Part shown: positions 16,191 through 23,607 of the stretch, in pieces | How positions within the stretch are numbered: position 1 is the first letter of the stretch | Layout: each line of letters opens with the position of its first letter | Assembly: GCA_029239975.1 (NCBI GenBank) | Contig: JARBTX010000045.1 | Coordinates: 1-33,108, forward strand | DNA: 33,108 nt | From: Anaerocolumna sp. | Lineage (GTDB): Bacteria; Bacillota; Clostridia; Lachnospirales; Lachnospiraceae | Reading direction: 5' to 3' | Program-made: the position numbers and the translations under genes | The notes under the pieces: model-generated | What the model was told of the DNA's origin: nothing | Seen by the model: the letters and a program-made list of their open reading frames with translations, nothing else | The model's database searches: none

Positions 16191-16436
16191 ATGCATAAAT
16201 CTTTTCCTGTTGTGATGAAATTACTTATAGTTATTATGAGTATATTCTTAATCATGCTTATCATTTTAAAAATAAGTTGGAAATTATATATTCTTATACA
16301 CACTAAATATATATGGGGGCTTTTGCTACCGTTTACACGATATAGTACTGTTGTAATTTTCATTTTTCTTTTGTTTTGTTTCATGATGCTCTGTGCTTTT
16401 TTTATATTGAAAAAAATACGTAAAAGATTTAGATAA
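16191..16436 (+). CDS. Small two-TM membrane protein
   Basis: 81 residues with hydrophobic segments at about 8-28 and 52-73 and a very basic tail (KKIRKRFR). AAAAGG (16175-16180) lies 10 nt before the ATG, a modest ribosome site. A small palindrome GGTATcATACC (16136-16146) is upstream and an intrinsic terminator lies 45 bases after the stop codon. I do not recognise it. It lies 91 bases after the XRE regulator and may be cotranscribed with it. Confidence 0.5.
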   Translation: MHKSFPVVMKLLIVIMSIFLIMLIILKISWKLYILIHTKYIWGLLLPFTRYSTVVIFIFLLFCFMMLCAFFILKKIRKRFR

Positions 16437-16480
16437 ATCTAAGTATCTATTATACTAATTACTATTTATAGGTTAGAATA

Positions 16481-16517
16481 AAAATACCAGAAGTCGTTAA
16501 AAACCTCTGGTATTTTT
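16481..16517 (+). terminator. Intrinsic terminator
   Basis: An 11-bp perfect stem (16481-16491 with 16506-16516, core AATACCAGA/TCTGGTATT) encloses a 14-nt loop, and its right arm ends in a T5 run (16513-16517). It ends the XRE/small-membrane-protein unit. Confidence 0.8.
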
Positions 16518-16634
16518 ATTAATTATTTTATAAAAACCAGTGATTCACATTTTTGTTAGTTATAATTACACAATAAAATGAATGATAATATAAGATGAAA
16601 TCACCAAACTTACTGACTATAATAAAAATATTAC

Positions 16635-16663
16635 TTACATAAAGAAAAATTATCTGGTATAAT
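16635..16663 (+). promoter_or_regulatory. Promoter with extended -10 for the gene at 16720
   Basis: TTACAT (16635-16640), a 17-bp spacer ending in TGG, and TATAAT (16658-16663). The TGn extension compensates for a weak -35. Confidence 0.6.
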
Positions 16664-16719
16664 AGATTTACAGATACTTACAATTTTAATAGTATAGTTA
16701 ACTCGTATGGAGGGTTTTT

Positions 16720-17025
16720 ATGGTAAATGAATTGATATTACACAGTAGATTTGGTAAAGGAAAAGTAATTGAAGTATTAGGTAATCATATAAAAATTGAT
16801 TTCTTCGAATCAAAGTCAACTAAAATTTTTCAATACCCGGATTCATTTGAAAAATATCTAACATTTGAAAATGATAGGTTGCAACAGGAAGTATTACAAG
16901 ATTTAACAAAAATATGTGAAAGGAAATTAGAAGAAGAGACTAGAAAGCTGGTTGAATATCAAAAGCAGGAAGAAGAGAGAAAAAAGGTGCATAAAGTAAC
17001 ACGGACGAAACAACGTAAGAAATAA
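16720..17025 (+). CDS. Small protein with SH3/Tudor-like N-terminal fold and charged C-terminal helix
   Basis: 101 residues. The first 50 (LILHSRFGKGKVIEVLGNHIKIDF, then FQYPDSFEKYLTF) match the small beta-barrel seen at the C-termini of helicases and in CarD/DUF3553-like modules, with the typical H-x-x-F-G-x-G-x-V pattern. Residues 52-101 form a highly charged helix (KLEEETRKLVEYQKQEEERKK) ending in a basic tail. It could bind nucleic acid or RNA polymerase, but this is inference from fold resemblance. GGAGGG (16709-16714) lies 5 nt before the ATG. It has its own promoter and is 99 bases upstream of the DUF3298-like gene. Confidence 0.65.
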   Translation: MVNELILHSRFGKGKVIEVLGNHIKIDFFESKSTKIFQYPDSFEKYLTFENDRLQQEVLQDLTKICERKLEEETRKLVEYQKQEEERKKVHKVTRTKQRKK

Positions 17026-17124
17026 GTAACACATTATGATGATATCTCATATCTTAACTTAAGTATATTCTGGGAGAATAGTGTGATAATTAAAATTTTT
17101 CACGCTTAAGCATGGAGGATTTAT

Positions 17125-17817
17125 ATGCTGCCATATAACTTAGATATCATCGAAAATATAATAAAAGGTGAGTTAGTTTATAAAGATGAAAAACTTTTAA
17201 ACTACACTATAAAATACCCTCAATTTGTTTGTGATAACTATAAAGTATTTATATATAAATTAAATGAATACTACAAAATAAAAAATGACATGTATCAAAA
17301 GGTACATCTATCAGAGTTATTTCAAATGTCAATTGCGGATTATGAAAATGCGATAGCAAATGATTATCCGGTGCGTCCTTATGAAGTAGTTACAGAGTAT
17401 ACCGTTACCTTAAATCAAGATTGTTTTATTAGTTTATATTTCGATAATTATGAATATACTGGTGGAGCTCATGGAATGACTACTAGAACTTCAGATACTT
17501 GGAGTTTAGAGGGCCGTAAACGTCTTACGTTGAGTGATTTATTTCCAGATGATTTTGATTACAAGAAGTATTTAACAACGGATATTATAAATCAAATTAA
17601 TAAAGAAATCTCGGAAGGAAATAATGTATATTTTGATGATTACGCAAAGCTTGTAATAGAGAATTTTAATGTGAATAACTTTTATTTAACACCAGATGGA
17701 ATTGTCATATACTTTCAACATTATGACATTGCTCCATATTCAAGCGGTATCCGTACATTTACGATACCTTATTCAGAAAATGTTGTTATGAAGCCAAGCT
17801 GTAGTGTAGCTAAATAG
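17125..17817 (+). CDS. DUF4163/DUF3298 protein (RsiV-like fold) without membrane anchor
   Basis: 230 residues. The N-terminal half (YTIKYPQF, then NEYYKIKNDMY) looks like DUF4163, and the C-terminal half carries DUF3298 hallmarks: YTVTLNQDCFISLYFDNYEYTGGAHGMT, LTLSDLFPDDFDYKKYL, NFYLTPDGIVIYFQHYDIAPYSSGI and FTIPY. The same domains form the extracellular lysozyme-binding part of the anti-sigma factor RsiV and occur in other surface proteins. Here no signal peptide or membrane segment is present at the N-terminus (MLPYNLDIIENIIKG), so this copy would stay in the cytoplasm or be exported another way. GGAGG (17114-17118) precedes the ATG. No sigma factor gene is nearby. Confidence 0.8.
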   Translation: MLPYNLDIIENIIKGELVYKDEKLLNYTIKYPQFVCDNYKVFIYKLNEYYKIKNDMYQKVHLSELFQMSIADYENAIANDYPVRPYEVVTEYTVTLNQDCFISLYFDNYEYTGGAHGMTTRTSDTWSLEGRKRLTLSDLFPDDFDYKKYLTTDIINQINKEISEGNNVYFDDYAKLVIENFNVNNFYLTPDGIVIYFQHYDIAPYSSGIRTFTIPYSENVVMKPSCSVAK

Positions 17818-17882
17818 AGTTTTGCTGTAGGGGGCTATTGTTACGACCCCATCAAAAGCCCTTCAGTAATTTTGAGTTGATA

Positions 17883-17921
17883 AAGCGTGTTGTAAACGAA
17901 CTTCTTGTTTGCAACACGCTT
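17883..17921. terminator. Long hairpin between convergent genes
   Basis: A 15-bp stem (17883-17897 with 17907-17921, one T-G wobble) with a 9-nt loop lies between the plus-strand DUF3298 gene and the minus-strand lipoprotein gene, which converge here. Only short T-runs flank it (CAACTTTT on the right), but position and stability suggest a bidirectional terminator. Confidence 0.65.
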
Positions 17922-17943
17922 CAACTTTTGAAACACTAATATA

Positions 17944-18702
17944 TTAATTTAATTCAAATGTATCTAACATTGCATGCATTCTTGTACCAAATCCTTCTGC
18001 AGCTTCTAAAAAGTATTGCATTTCAATAATATAACTTGAATTACCAGATTGGATAACATAGTATTCTCTTATACTAGAATTCCATTCAGTGCCACTTTTG
18101 GCTTTTAAACCAGTAGCATTGTAATCATTTCCTATTGTGATATTCTTAAGTTCTTCAACACTTTCATAGCCTTTTGAGATCGAATTTTTTATTTCTGTTA
18201 TAGCGTCTGTTGTAGTAGTACCATCCATTTTACTTATATTAAGATATACATACGGATAAAGTTCAGGATCAGGGTTTTCTGCTATGAATTGATCAACACC
18301 ATCCAAATCTGTATATTTAAATCGTTCTACATCGTAAGTGATAGAATAACCTTTTGTACTTTTATGTGTCTTACCTTGAATGGTTTCTTTCATACCTTCT
18401 ATTTCAATAACAAGTTCAGAAGTTCCATCATTATCAGATGTTAATACTTCATCTGCTTCACTGAAAGGATTTGTATTGGTTGTTTCATTATTTACTTCTT
18501 TGTCATTATTATCTACATCCACATCTTTGTTACTATCAACAGTATCTTCTGTAGTTTTTGTATCACCTGTATTTACGCTAATGATATCATTTTTTACGGT
18601 ATCTTCTATGGTAACAGGTTGTTTTTCTACATCCGATTTAGCACACCCATACATACTAACAGCAGTAACCATCATTAAAACTAAAATTGATATTTTTCTC
18701 AT
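17944..18702 (-). CDS. Lipoprotein linked to the two-component system
   Basis: 252 residues. A lipoprotein signal peptide (basic MRKIS, hydrophobic core, lipobox MYGC with Cys20) is followed by a long Asp/Asn/Thr-rich linker (about 21-90). A globular domain follows (about 95-252: YSITYDVERFKY, PYVYLNISKMDG, SSIREYYVIQSGNSSYIIEMQYFLEAAEGFGTRMHAMLDTFEL) resembling the PsbP/DcrB-like folds of small surface lipoproteins. It should be anchored on the outer face of the membrane. CTCCTTTT (18710-18717, minus AAAAGGAG) is the ribosome site. It lies 195 bases after the histidine kinase gene but has its own promoter with an OmpR-type direct repeat, so it may be both target and sensor partner of that system. 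The exact function is unknown. Confidence 0.8.
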   Translation of the reverse strand: MRKISILVLMMVTAVSMYGCAKSDVEKQPVTIEDTVKNDIISVNTGDTKTTEDTVDSNKDVDVDNNDKEVNNETTNTNPFSEADEVLTSDNDGTSELVIEIEGMKETIQGKTHKSTKGYSITYDVERFKYTDLDGVDQFIAENPDPELYPYVYLNISKMDGTTTTDAITEIKNSISKGYESVEELKNITIGNDYNATGLKAKSGTEWNSSIREYYVIQSGNSSYIIEMQYFLEAAEGFGTRMHAMLDTFELN

Positions 18703-18720
18703 AATAATTCTCCTTTTGCC

Positions 18721-18744
18721 ATGTGAAAAATTTTTGTTTCACAT
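18721..18744 (-). promoter_or_regulatory. Hairpin next to the lipoprotein ribosome site
   Basis: A perfect 8-bp inverted repeat ATGTGAAA/TTTCACAT (18721-18728 with 18737-18744) would form in the mRNA leader 3 nt before the Shine-Dalgarno sequence. It could affect translation or mRNA stability; this is inference. Confidence 0.4.
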
Positions 18745-18803
18745 AATCTCATTTTCTTTGTTAATTTGTTTTGATAAATTATTTATATGTTTATCTGTAA
18801 ATA

Positions 18804-18856
18804 AGTATAAAGTACAGATTTATCAGAAAAACCAACAAGTTGTAACAAAGTTGTAA
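18804..18856 (-). promoter_or_regulatory. Lipoprotein promoter with OmpR/PhoB-type direct repeat
   Basis: Read on the minus strand, TTACAAC-TTTG-TTACAAC (plus 18839-18856) is a 7-bp direct repeat with an 11-bp period, the geometry bound by tandem OmpR-family dimers. It is followed 6 bp later by a poor -35 (GTTTTT, plus 18827-18832) and, after 17 bp, a -10 TATACT (plus 18804-18809). A weak -35 with an upstream direct repeat is the usual layout of an activated promoter. Confidence 0.6.
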
Positions 18857-18897
18857 ATTTGATCCTGGCATGAAACACTTTTTAGAATTGATAGTGA

Positions 18898-20280
18898 CTA
18901 AGTGTTACTTTGAAAAATCACTTTTACCGTAGTACCAATTCCTTCTTTTGAGGTAATAACCAATTCTGCATGATGTAGCTGGGCAATATTTGCACATATA
19001 GTAAGACCAAGTCCTGCACCACCTGTTTTTCTTGATCTTGATTTATCTACACGGAAGAAAGGTTTTAATACATCTGCTTGTTTATCTTCTGGTATACCAT
19101 TTCCATTATCAGTAACTTCAATGATTTGTTTGTCATTTGATTGGTACACATGGATTGTAATAGTACCCTCACTTTGCATTGCTTGTATACTGTTTTTAAC
19201 TAAATTACTTAATAACATATGAATGAGAGTTCTATCAACGGTTAGAAATTCTAGTTCACTTATAGTGACAAGGGTTATATTAAGTTCTTTTAGAGTGATC
19301 TCATGAGTCGTTTTAATATCACCTAATATATCAATTACCAAAACCTTATGAAGCTCTATGTTATGTTCTCTTGCATAAGTTAATGTCATTAATTTCGTAT
19401 ACATATCTTTCATACGTTTGGCTTCTGAACGTATACTTTCGATGGATTTATATCGTTGTTCATCCGTTGCATTTGCACTTAATAAAAAATCTGCAAAACC
19501 TTGGATAGATGTTAGCGGAGTATTCATTTCATGGGATAAATCATCAATAAATTGCTGACGTTCTCTTGCTTTTTCTTCTAATTCAAAAGTTCGATTCTCA
19601 ACAGCTTGTGCCATTTGATTAAACGCTGCAGCAAGTACATTAAATTCATCCCTAGATTCTTTTATACGAACTCCATAATCACCTAATGAAATTGCAACAG
19701 CTCCTTTATGGAGTACTTGTATTGGTTTCGTAATCCATTTTGAATATATATAAGAGAAAATACTTAATAAAATAATAAAGCTAAGTGCTACAATTACAGA
19801 TAATTGAATGCTTTGATATTTTGCACTATATATTTCAGTGATATCACGAGCATAAATTAATACTGAAGTTTCATCAATTAATCCTGAAACATAAAAATAA
19901 TAATTCGAATTCTTTTTCATAATTTGAACCATTTTTTGATTATCGGTAACCAAGGTTAAATTAGATAAATCTTTATCCTGAAATAGATTTGGGAAATTAT
20001 TGATGTAGGTGCCATTATGATACATAAAAAGGTAAATGCCTTTTTGTTCGTAATACTCGGCGTATCTACTTACAATAGTTTTAAGTGTATTTGTACTTGA
20101 TTCTAGAGCAACACTATTTAAAATAGATGATCTTATTAATTCGAATTCATTTATGGAGCGCTCTTGTTCTCTTTTAATATTTGCAAGGTGGCTCTTGTTT
20201 ATTAGAATAACATTACTAACAAAAAGTGTTGTTAAAGATACAATTAATATACTTAAAAATATTTTAAGTCTAAGTTTCAT
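18898..20280 (-). CDS. Sensor histidine kinase (HAMP, HisKA, HATPase)
   Basis: 460 residues from ATG 20280, one base after the response regulator stop; GGAGGT of the shared ribosome site lies in the end of that gene. TM1 (about 6-26) and TM2 (about 165-187) bracket an extracytoplasmic sensor domain. A HAMP linker follows (KWITKPIQVLHKGAVAISLGDYG), then HisKA with FIDDLSHEMNTPLTS (phosphorylated His250), the N box LVKNSIQAM, G1 EVTDNGNGIPED, F box FFRVDKSRSRK and G2 GGAGLGLTI. All catalytic motifs are intact. The signal sensed is unknown. It works with the OmpR-type regulator encoded directly upstream. An N-terminally longer reading overlaps the regulator gene and is not used. Confidence 0.93.
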   Translation of the reverse strand: MKLRLKIFLSILIVSLTTLFVSNVILINKSHLANIKREQERSINEFELIRSSILNSVALESSTNTLKTIVSRYAEYYEQKGIYLFMYHNGTYINNFPNLFQDKDLSNLTLVTDNQKMVQIMKKNSNYYFYVSGLIDETSVLIYARDITEIYSAKYQSIQLSVIVALSFIILLSIFSYIYSKWITKPIQVLHKGAVAISLGDYGVRIKESRDEFNVLAAAFNQMAQAVENRTFELEEKARERQQFIDDLSHEMNTPLTSIQGFADFLLSANATDEQRYKSIESIRSEAKRMKDMYTKLMTLTYAREHNIELHKVLVIDILGDIKTTHEITLKELNITLVTISELEFLTVDRTLIHMLLSNLVKNSIQAMQSEGTITIHVYQSNDKQIIEVTDNGNGIPEDKQADVLKPFFRVDKSRSRKTGGAGLGLTICANIAQLHHAELVITSKEGIGTTVKVIFQSNT

Positions 20281-20281
20281 T

Positions 20282-20938
20282 CTATTGTACCTCCAAACGA
20301 TAACCATATTTATAAACTGTTTTAATAACGTCATCCCAATCCAGTTTTTTTCGAAGTCTTTGAATATGCATATCAACCGTTCTAGTCTCACCTACATAAT
20401 CGTACCCCCAACCTATTTCTAATAATTTTTCACGGGTTAGTGCTAAGTTTCGATTCTGTATTAATATTTCTAAAAGTGAAAATTCTTGTGCAGTTAGTTC
20501 AATCGGTTGATTATTTTTTAGTACCATATGTTCTGGAAAACGTACTTCTATATCCTTATATTTAAAATTATGTTTATGTTTTCCATTTCTTCTTAATATA
20601 ACTTCGATTCTAGCTAGTAATTCTAAGGTTTCAAATGGTTTTACAATATAATCTTCAGCACCAAGATTTAATCCCTTTACTCGATCAGTTAATGAATCTT
20701 TTGCAGTCAAAAATATTACCGGGATTCCAACATTCTTAAAATCATCAAGAAGCGCATATCCATCCTTGCCAGGTAGCATGATATCTAGTAAACATAAATC
20801 AAAATGCTCAGTTTTTATAATATTTAAAGCCTCTAAGCCATTAAATGCCTGGTTGCTTGTATGACCAACCATAGAAAGGTTCATTACAATAAGATTACTG
20901 ATGGATTCTTCATCATCTACAACTAATATATGTGCCAT
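20282..20938 (-). CDS. OmpR/PhoB-family response regulator
   Basis: 218 residues. The receiver domain (1-115) has the acidic pair DD (residues 8-9), phospho-acceptor Asp52 in LLDIMLPGKDG, Thr in FLTAKD and Lys in DYIVKPFE. The C-terminal winged helix (about 125-215) has the OmpR pattern LTAQEFSLLEILIQN, LALTREKLLEIGWGYDYVGETRTVDMHIQRLRKKL. AAGGAGAAGG precedes the ATG. It is followed by the histidine kinase gene with a 1-base gap. The lipoprotein gene further on has a fitting direct-repeat site in its promoter. The upstream leader contains a copy of the inverted-repeat element described separately. Confidence 0.95.
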   Translation of the reverse strand: MAHILVVDDEESISNLIVMNLSMVGHTSNQAFNGLEALNIIKTEHFDLCLLDIMLPGKDGYALLDDFKNVGIPVIFLTAKDSLTDRVKGLNLGAEDYIVKPFETLELLARIEVILRRNGKHKHNFKYKDIEVRFPEHMVLKNNQPIELTAQEFSLLEILIQNRNLALTREKLLEIGWGYDYVGETRTVDMHIQRLRKKLDWDDVIKTVYKYGYRLEVQ

Positions 20939-20955
20939 TTCCTTCTCCTTTTTGC

Positions 20956-21134
20956 ATTATGAATGTAGTTAGATCATTGCGAAACTATATCGTTTACCTA
21001 ATTTATCATACAATGAATACGAATGTTCTAGCTTCAGTTGCTCTTACGGGCAAGATTTAGCTATAAAACACGTATTCATCGTATGATAAATATCGTTTCT
21101 TTGATGTTTAGCAATTGGCTATTATGAATGTAGT
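20956..21134. repeat. MITE-like inverted-repeat element, copy A
   Basis: Outer inverted ends are ATTGCGAAAC (20976-20985) and GTTTAGCAAT (21106-21115, one mismatch). Inner arms 21002-21021 and 21071-21090 pair 19 of 20 around a 49-base core. The whole is flanked by a 14-bp direct repeat ATTATGAATGTAGT (20956-20969 and 21121-21134), resembling a target-site duplication. Core and arms recur at 25857 and 27333. No transposase is encoded. It fills most of the gap 20939-21274 and lies in the probable leader of the response regulator gene. Confidence 0.75.
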
Positions 21135-21183
21135 ATATAATTTGAAAATTTGTTATTTTATATTTGATAATATAGTTATTTTA

Positions 21184-21189
21184 ATTATA
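21184..21189 (-). promoter_or_regulatory. Extended -10 upstream of the response regulator gene
   Basis: The minus strand reads TGATATAAT here (TATAAT at plus 21184-21189), an extended -10; the -35 region is only T-rich. If used, the leader would be about 240 nt and contain the whole inverted-repeat element A. Confidence 0.4.
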
Positions 21190-21206
21190 TCATAAAATTA
21201 ATAACT

Positions 21207-21258
21207 AAAAAATCAAAGCTGCTATATTAAGAAAAATTCTTAATATAGCAGCTTTGAT
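21207..21258 (-). terminator. Very strong terminator of the small gene at 21275
   Basis: A perfect 22-bp inverted repeat (21212-21233 with 21237-21258) with a 3-nt loop. Read on the minus strand, it runs into TTTTTTAG (plus A-run 21207-21212). It is 16 bases after the stop of the minus-strand gene. Confidence 0.92.
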
Positions 21259-21274
21259 ATATACAATTGGAAAT

Positions 21275-21472
21275 TTATTTGAAATTATCATTATTCGAAT
21301 AATATAAGTAACGTTCCAGTTCTTCCTTTGACTGAAAATCGTTCGCATAATGGAGCAATTCAATTTTACTAGCTTCATCCATGTTATAGAAGTAGTCTTG
21401 CGCTTCTATATTTTCATTTAGAAGTAATCCTAGGGTCGGTGGTAATGTATTTAAACCAGATGGATTATCCAT
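21275..21472 (-). CDS. Small conserved-looking hypothetical protein
   Basis: 65 residues: MDNPSGLNTLPPTLGLLLNE, then NIEAQDYFYNMDEASKIELLHYANDFQSKEELERYLYY. It is acidic, soluble and probably helical. The arrangement of LGLLL-NENIEAQDYF followed by a MDEASKIELLHYA helix resembles small clostridial proteins of unknown function. AAGGAGG directly precedes the ATG, and a very strong terminator follows, so expression is well supported. No function can be given. Confidence 0.7.
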   Translation of the reverse strand: MDNPSGLNTLPPTLGLLLNENIEAQDYFYNMDEASKIELLHYANDFQSKEELERYLYYSNNDNFK

Positions 21473-21590
21473 AGAAACCTCCTTGCATAAAAATATATAA
21501 ATAATTAAACACTGTATTATGGTGTAATATTATCATTATCTTTTTTTCAAAATATATACTAGAAAAATGTTACATACATAAACCTATTTG

Positions 21591-21619
21591 TTGTATTCAT
21601 TTGCTTGTTAAGTTATAAT
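21591..21619 (+). promoter_or_regulatory. Promoter of the NUDIX-pyrC-pyrF unit
   Basis: TTGTAT (21591-21596), 17-bp spacer, TATAAT (21614-21619), 64 bases before the NUDIX start codon. It is the only good plus-strand promoter seen before pyrC. Confidence 0.6.
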
Positions 21620-21683
21620 ATGTTAAAGTAATTTTTAAATAGAATTTTATGGTTAAAAAACATGCATAAGAGGAGGATTCGTT

Positions 21684-22079
21684 ATGGAAAAATACAAGAT
21701 TATGGTGAAGGGTATTGTACAATTTGAAAATAAATTTCTGATCGTGGAAAGATGGTATGATGATAGAATTGTTGACCCATATCAATGGGAATTTATTGAT
21801 GGTAAACTAGAGTTTGGTGAACAGCCAGAAAAAGGTGTTACAAGGTTAATCTTTGAAACTACGGGTTTGTCTGTATTTGTAAATAGAATTTTATATACTT
21901 GGTCTTTTATGGTAGGAGATGTATGTAATATAGGAATTAGTTTCTTATGTGTAAGTACAAGAGATGATATACTTTTATCCGAAGAATTAAATGATTTCAG
22001 ATGGGTAACAAAAGATGAATTAGGAAATTATATTGAGAATAAAGCGGTACTTGCAGATATCGATAAAGCTGAATTATAG
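21684..22079 (+). CDS. NUDIX-domain protein with degenerate catalytic box
   Basis: 131 residues covering one NUDIX fold. The NUDIX box starts at Gly40 (GKLEFGE) and continues QPEKGVT-RLIFETTGL. Against the consensus G-x5-E-x7-R-E-U-x-E-E-x-G-U it keeps Gly40, Glu46, Arg54, Glu58 and Gly61. It has Leu55 in place of the first catalytic Glu and Thr59 in place of the last. Hydrolase activity is therefore doubtful; it may be weak, altered or a binding role. AGAGGAGG precedes the ATG. pyrC starts 49 bases downstream on the same strand, so the genes are probably cotranscribed, which hints at a nucleotide-related role. Confidence 0.8.
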   Translation: MEKYKIMVKGIVQFENKFLIVERWYDDRIVDPYQWEFIDGKLEFGEQPEKGVTRLIFETTGLSVFVNRILYTWSFMVGDVCNIGISFLCVSTRDDILLSEELNDFRWVTKDELGNYIENKAVLADIDKAEL

Positions 22080-22128
22080 AATAATTAGTTTTGTATACTT
22101 TAACTTAAGCAAGAAAGGGGATGTTTTA

Positions 22129-23409
22129 TTGTCTTTATTAATAAAAAATGGATATTTACTTAATCCAAGTAATGAATTAGAAGGTAACTACGATTTATTT
22201 GTGGACGGTGATAAAATAGTACAAGTAGAACCTTCTATTAATAGAGAAGCAGATACTATCATTGATGCGAACGGTATGTATATTATGCCTGGATTTATTG
22301 ATTTGCATGTGCATCTTAGGGAGCCAGGTTTTGAATATAAAGAAACAATATCAACTGGTGCTATGTCAGCAGCAAAAGGTGGATATACCACTATTTGTCC
22401 AATGCCTAATACCAATCCAACCATTGATAATAAATATATGGTTGAATATCTTAAGTTAAAGTCAAAAGAGGAAGCAGTTATAAACATACTTCCAGTTGGT
22501 TCGGTAACAAAAGGTCAGTTAGGTACCGAGCTATCGGATATATCTGGTATGGCAAACGCTGGTGCCGTGGCAATCAGTGAAGATGGCAAATCCGTAATGA
22601 ACACATCCATTTATCTTGAAGGTATGAAAGCGGCAAATTTAGCTGGGATACCTGTATTTGCACATTGTGAAGACAAAGATTTAGTTAAAAACGGAGTTAT
22701 TAATGCGGGTGAAAAGGCTAGGGAACTTGATCTTCCCGGAATTAGTAATGCCGTCGAAGACATAATAGTTGCCAGAGATATTTTATTAGCGAAAGAAACC
22801 GGAGTAAAACTTCATTTATGTCACTGTTCTACAGAGAAAAGTGTTACTTTTATAAAAATGGCAAAAGAAGAAGGATTACCAGTGACTGGTGAAGTATGCC
22901 CACATCATTTTACAATGTCAGATGATGAAATACCAAACGACGATGCGAATTATAAGATGAATCCGCCATTAAGAAGTAGAGCAGATGTTGATGCGTTAAA
23001 AGAAGGGCTTAAATCAAATATTTTAGATGTGATAGCTACAGATCACGCACCACATAGTATGGAAGAAAAGGAGCAATCTTTTAGGACTGCACCTTTTGGA
23101 ATTGTAGGGCTTGAAACAGCATTTTCTTTAACTATGACAGAATTAGTTAACAAAGGATATCTGACTCCAATGCAAATGGTTGAGAAAATGAGCTTAAACC
23201 CTGCTAGGGTTCTTGGTATCAATAAGGGCAGTTTAGAAATTGGAAAAATTGCAGACATTGTTATTGCAGACCCAAATGAAAGCTATAAAATTGATGTGAA
23301 TGGATTTGTCTCTAAAGGTAAAAATACACCATTTCATGGAAAAGAAGTAGTTGGAAAAGTGAAATATACCATTGTTTCCGGTGAAGTGGTTTATCAGGAA
23401 TATAGGTAG
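22129..23409 (+). CDS. pyrC: Dihydroorotase, third step of pyrimidine synthesis
   Basis: 426 residues from TTG 22129, placed by AAAGGGG (22114-22120, 8 nt upstream); a longer frame from 22033 overlaps the NUDIX gene and lacks a site. Zinc and substrate motifs of class I dihydroorotase are intact: FIDLHVHLREPGFEYKE (zinc HxH plus Arg), MPNTNP, the HCED motif, LHLCHCST, GEVCPHHF and the catalytic DVIATDHAPHS. It converts N-carbamoyl-aspartate to dihydroorotate in the cytoplasm. pyrF follows after a 198-base spacer with conserved secondary structures. Other pyr genes (pyrB, pyrK, pyrD, pyrE) are not in the window. Confidence 0.95.
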   Translation: MSLLIKNGYLLNPSNELEGNYDLFVDGDKIVQVEPSINREADTIIDANGMYIMPGFIDLHVHLREPGFEYKETISTGAMSAAKGGYTTICPMPNTNPTIDNKYMVEYLKLKSKEEAVINILPVGSVTKGQLGTELSDISGMANAGAVAISEDGKSVMNTSIYLEGMKAANLAGIPVFAHCEDKDLVKNGVINAGEKARELDLPGISNAVEDIIVARDILLAKETGVKLHLCHCSTEKSVTFIKMAKEEGLPVTGEVCPHHFTMSDDEIPNDDANYKMNPPLRSRADVDALKEGLKSNILDVIATDHAPHSMEEKEQSFRTAPFGIVGLETAFSLTMTELVNKGYLTPMQMVEKMSLNPARVLGINKGSLEIGKIADIVIADPNESYKIDVNGFVSKGKNTPFHGKEVVGKVKYTIVSGEVVYQEYR

Positions 23410-23410
23410 G

Positions 23411-23601
23411 AATTGTGTGAAATATCTAGGTTTTTCACAAGGGATTTATTCACAATTGGATGTTAATAATTCAATTACAAATATTACGCTGACGCGAAAT
23501 CACGTGTTTCAGCAACGTGGAGGATAGTGTGAAAAATAATGATTTTTCTCACAGCAAATTTGTGCTGACACCCAAATTCGCGGTGTTCGGCAGTGTGGAG
23601 G
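23411..23601 (+). promoter_or_regulatory. Structured pyrC-pyrF spacer with a duplicated hairpin/ribosome-site module
   Basis: The spacer contains, in order: a 7-bp hairpin TGTGAAA/TTTCACA (23416-23422 with 23433-23439), which competes with AATTGTG/CACAATT (23411-23417 with 23451-23457); a GCTGAC hairpin (23488-23513) followed 5 nt later by GGAGG (23519-23523); a second TGTGA/TCACA hairpin (23528-23553); and a second GCTGAC hairpin (23564-23591) again followed 5 nt later by GGAGG (23597-23601), which serves pyrF. The first GGAGG has no open frame behind it. The pattern is a duplicated leader module, probably controlling pyrF expression. No PyrR-binding consensus was recognised. Confidence 0.6.
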
Positions 23602-23607
23602 AATAAA

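Noticed and set aside
18380..18856. Plus-strand frame of 158 codons opposite the lipoprotein gene
   Set aside because: It is antisense to the Asp/Thr-rich linker of the lipoprotein, gives a Ser/Leu/Val-rich low-complexity product and has no supporting signals.
20976..21062. Conserved peptide encoded by elements A and B on the minus strand (both can be read as a ...YDKxGKxY... tail)
   Set aside because: Between A and B most differing codons change the amino acid and neither copy has a start or ribosome site, so nucleotide structure rather than coding explains the similarity better.
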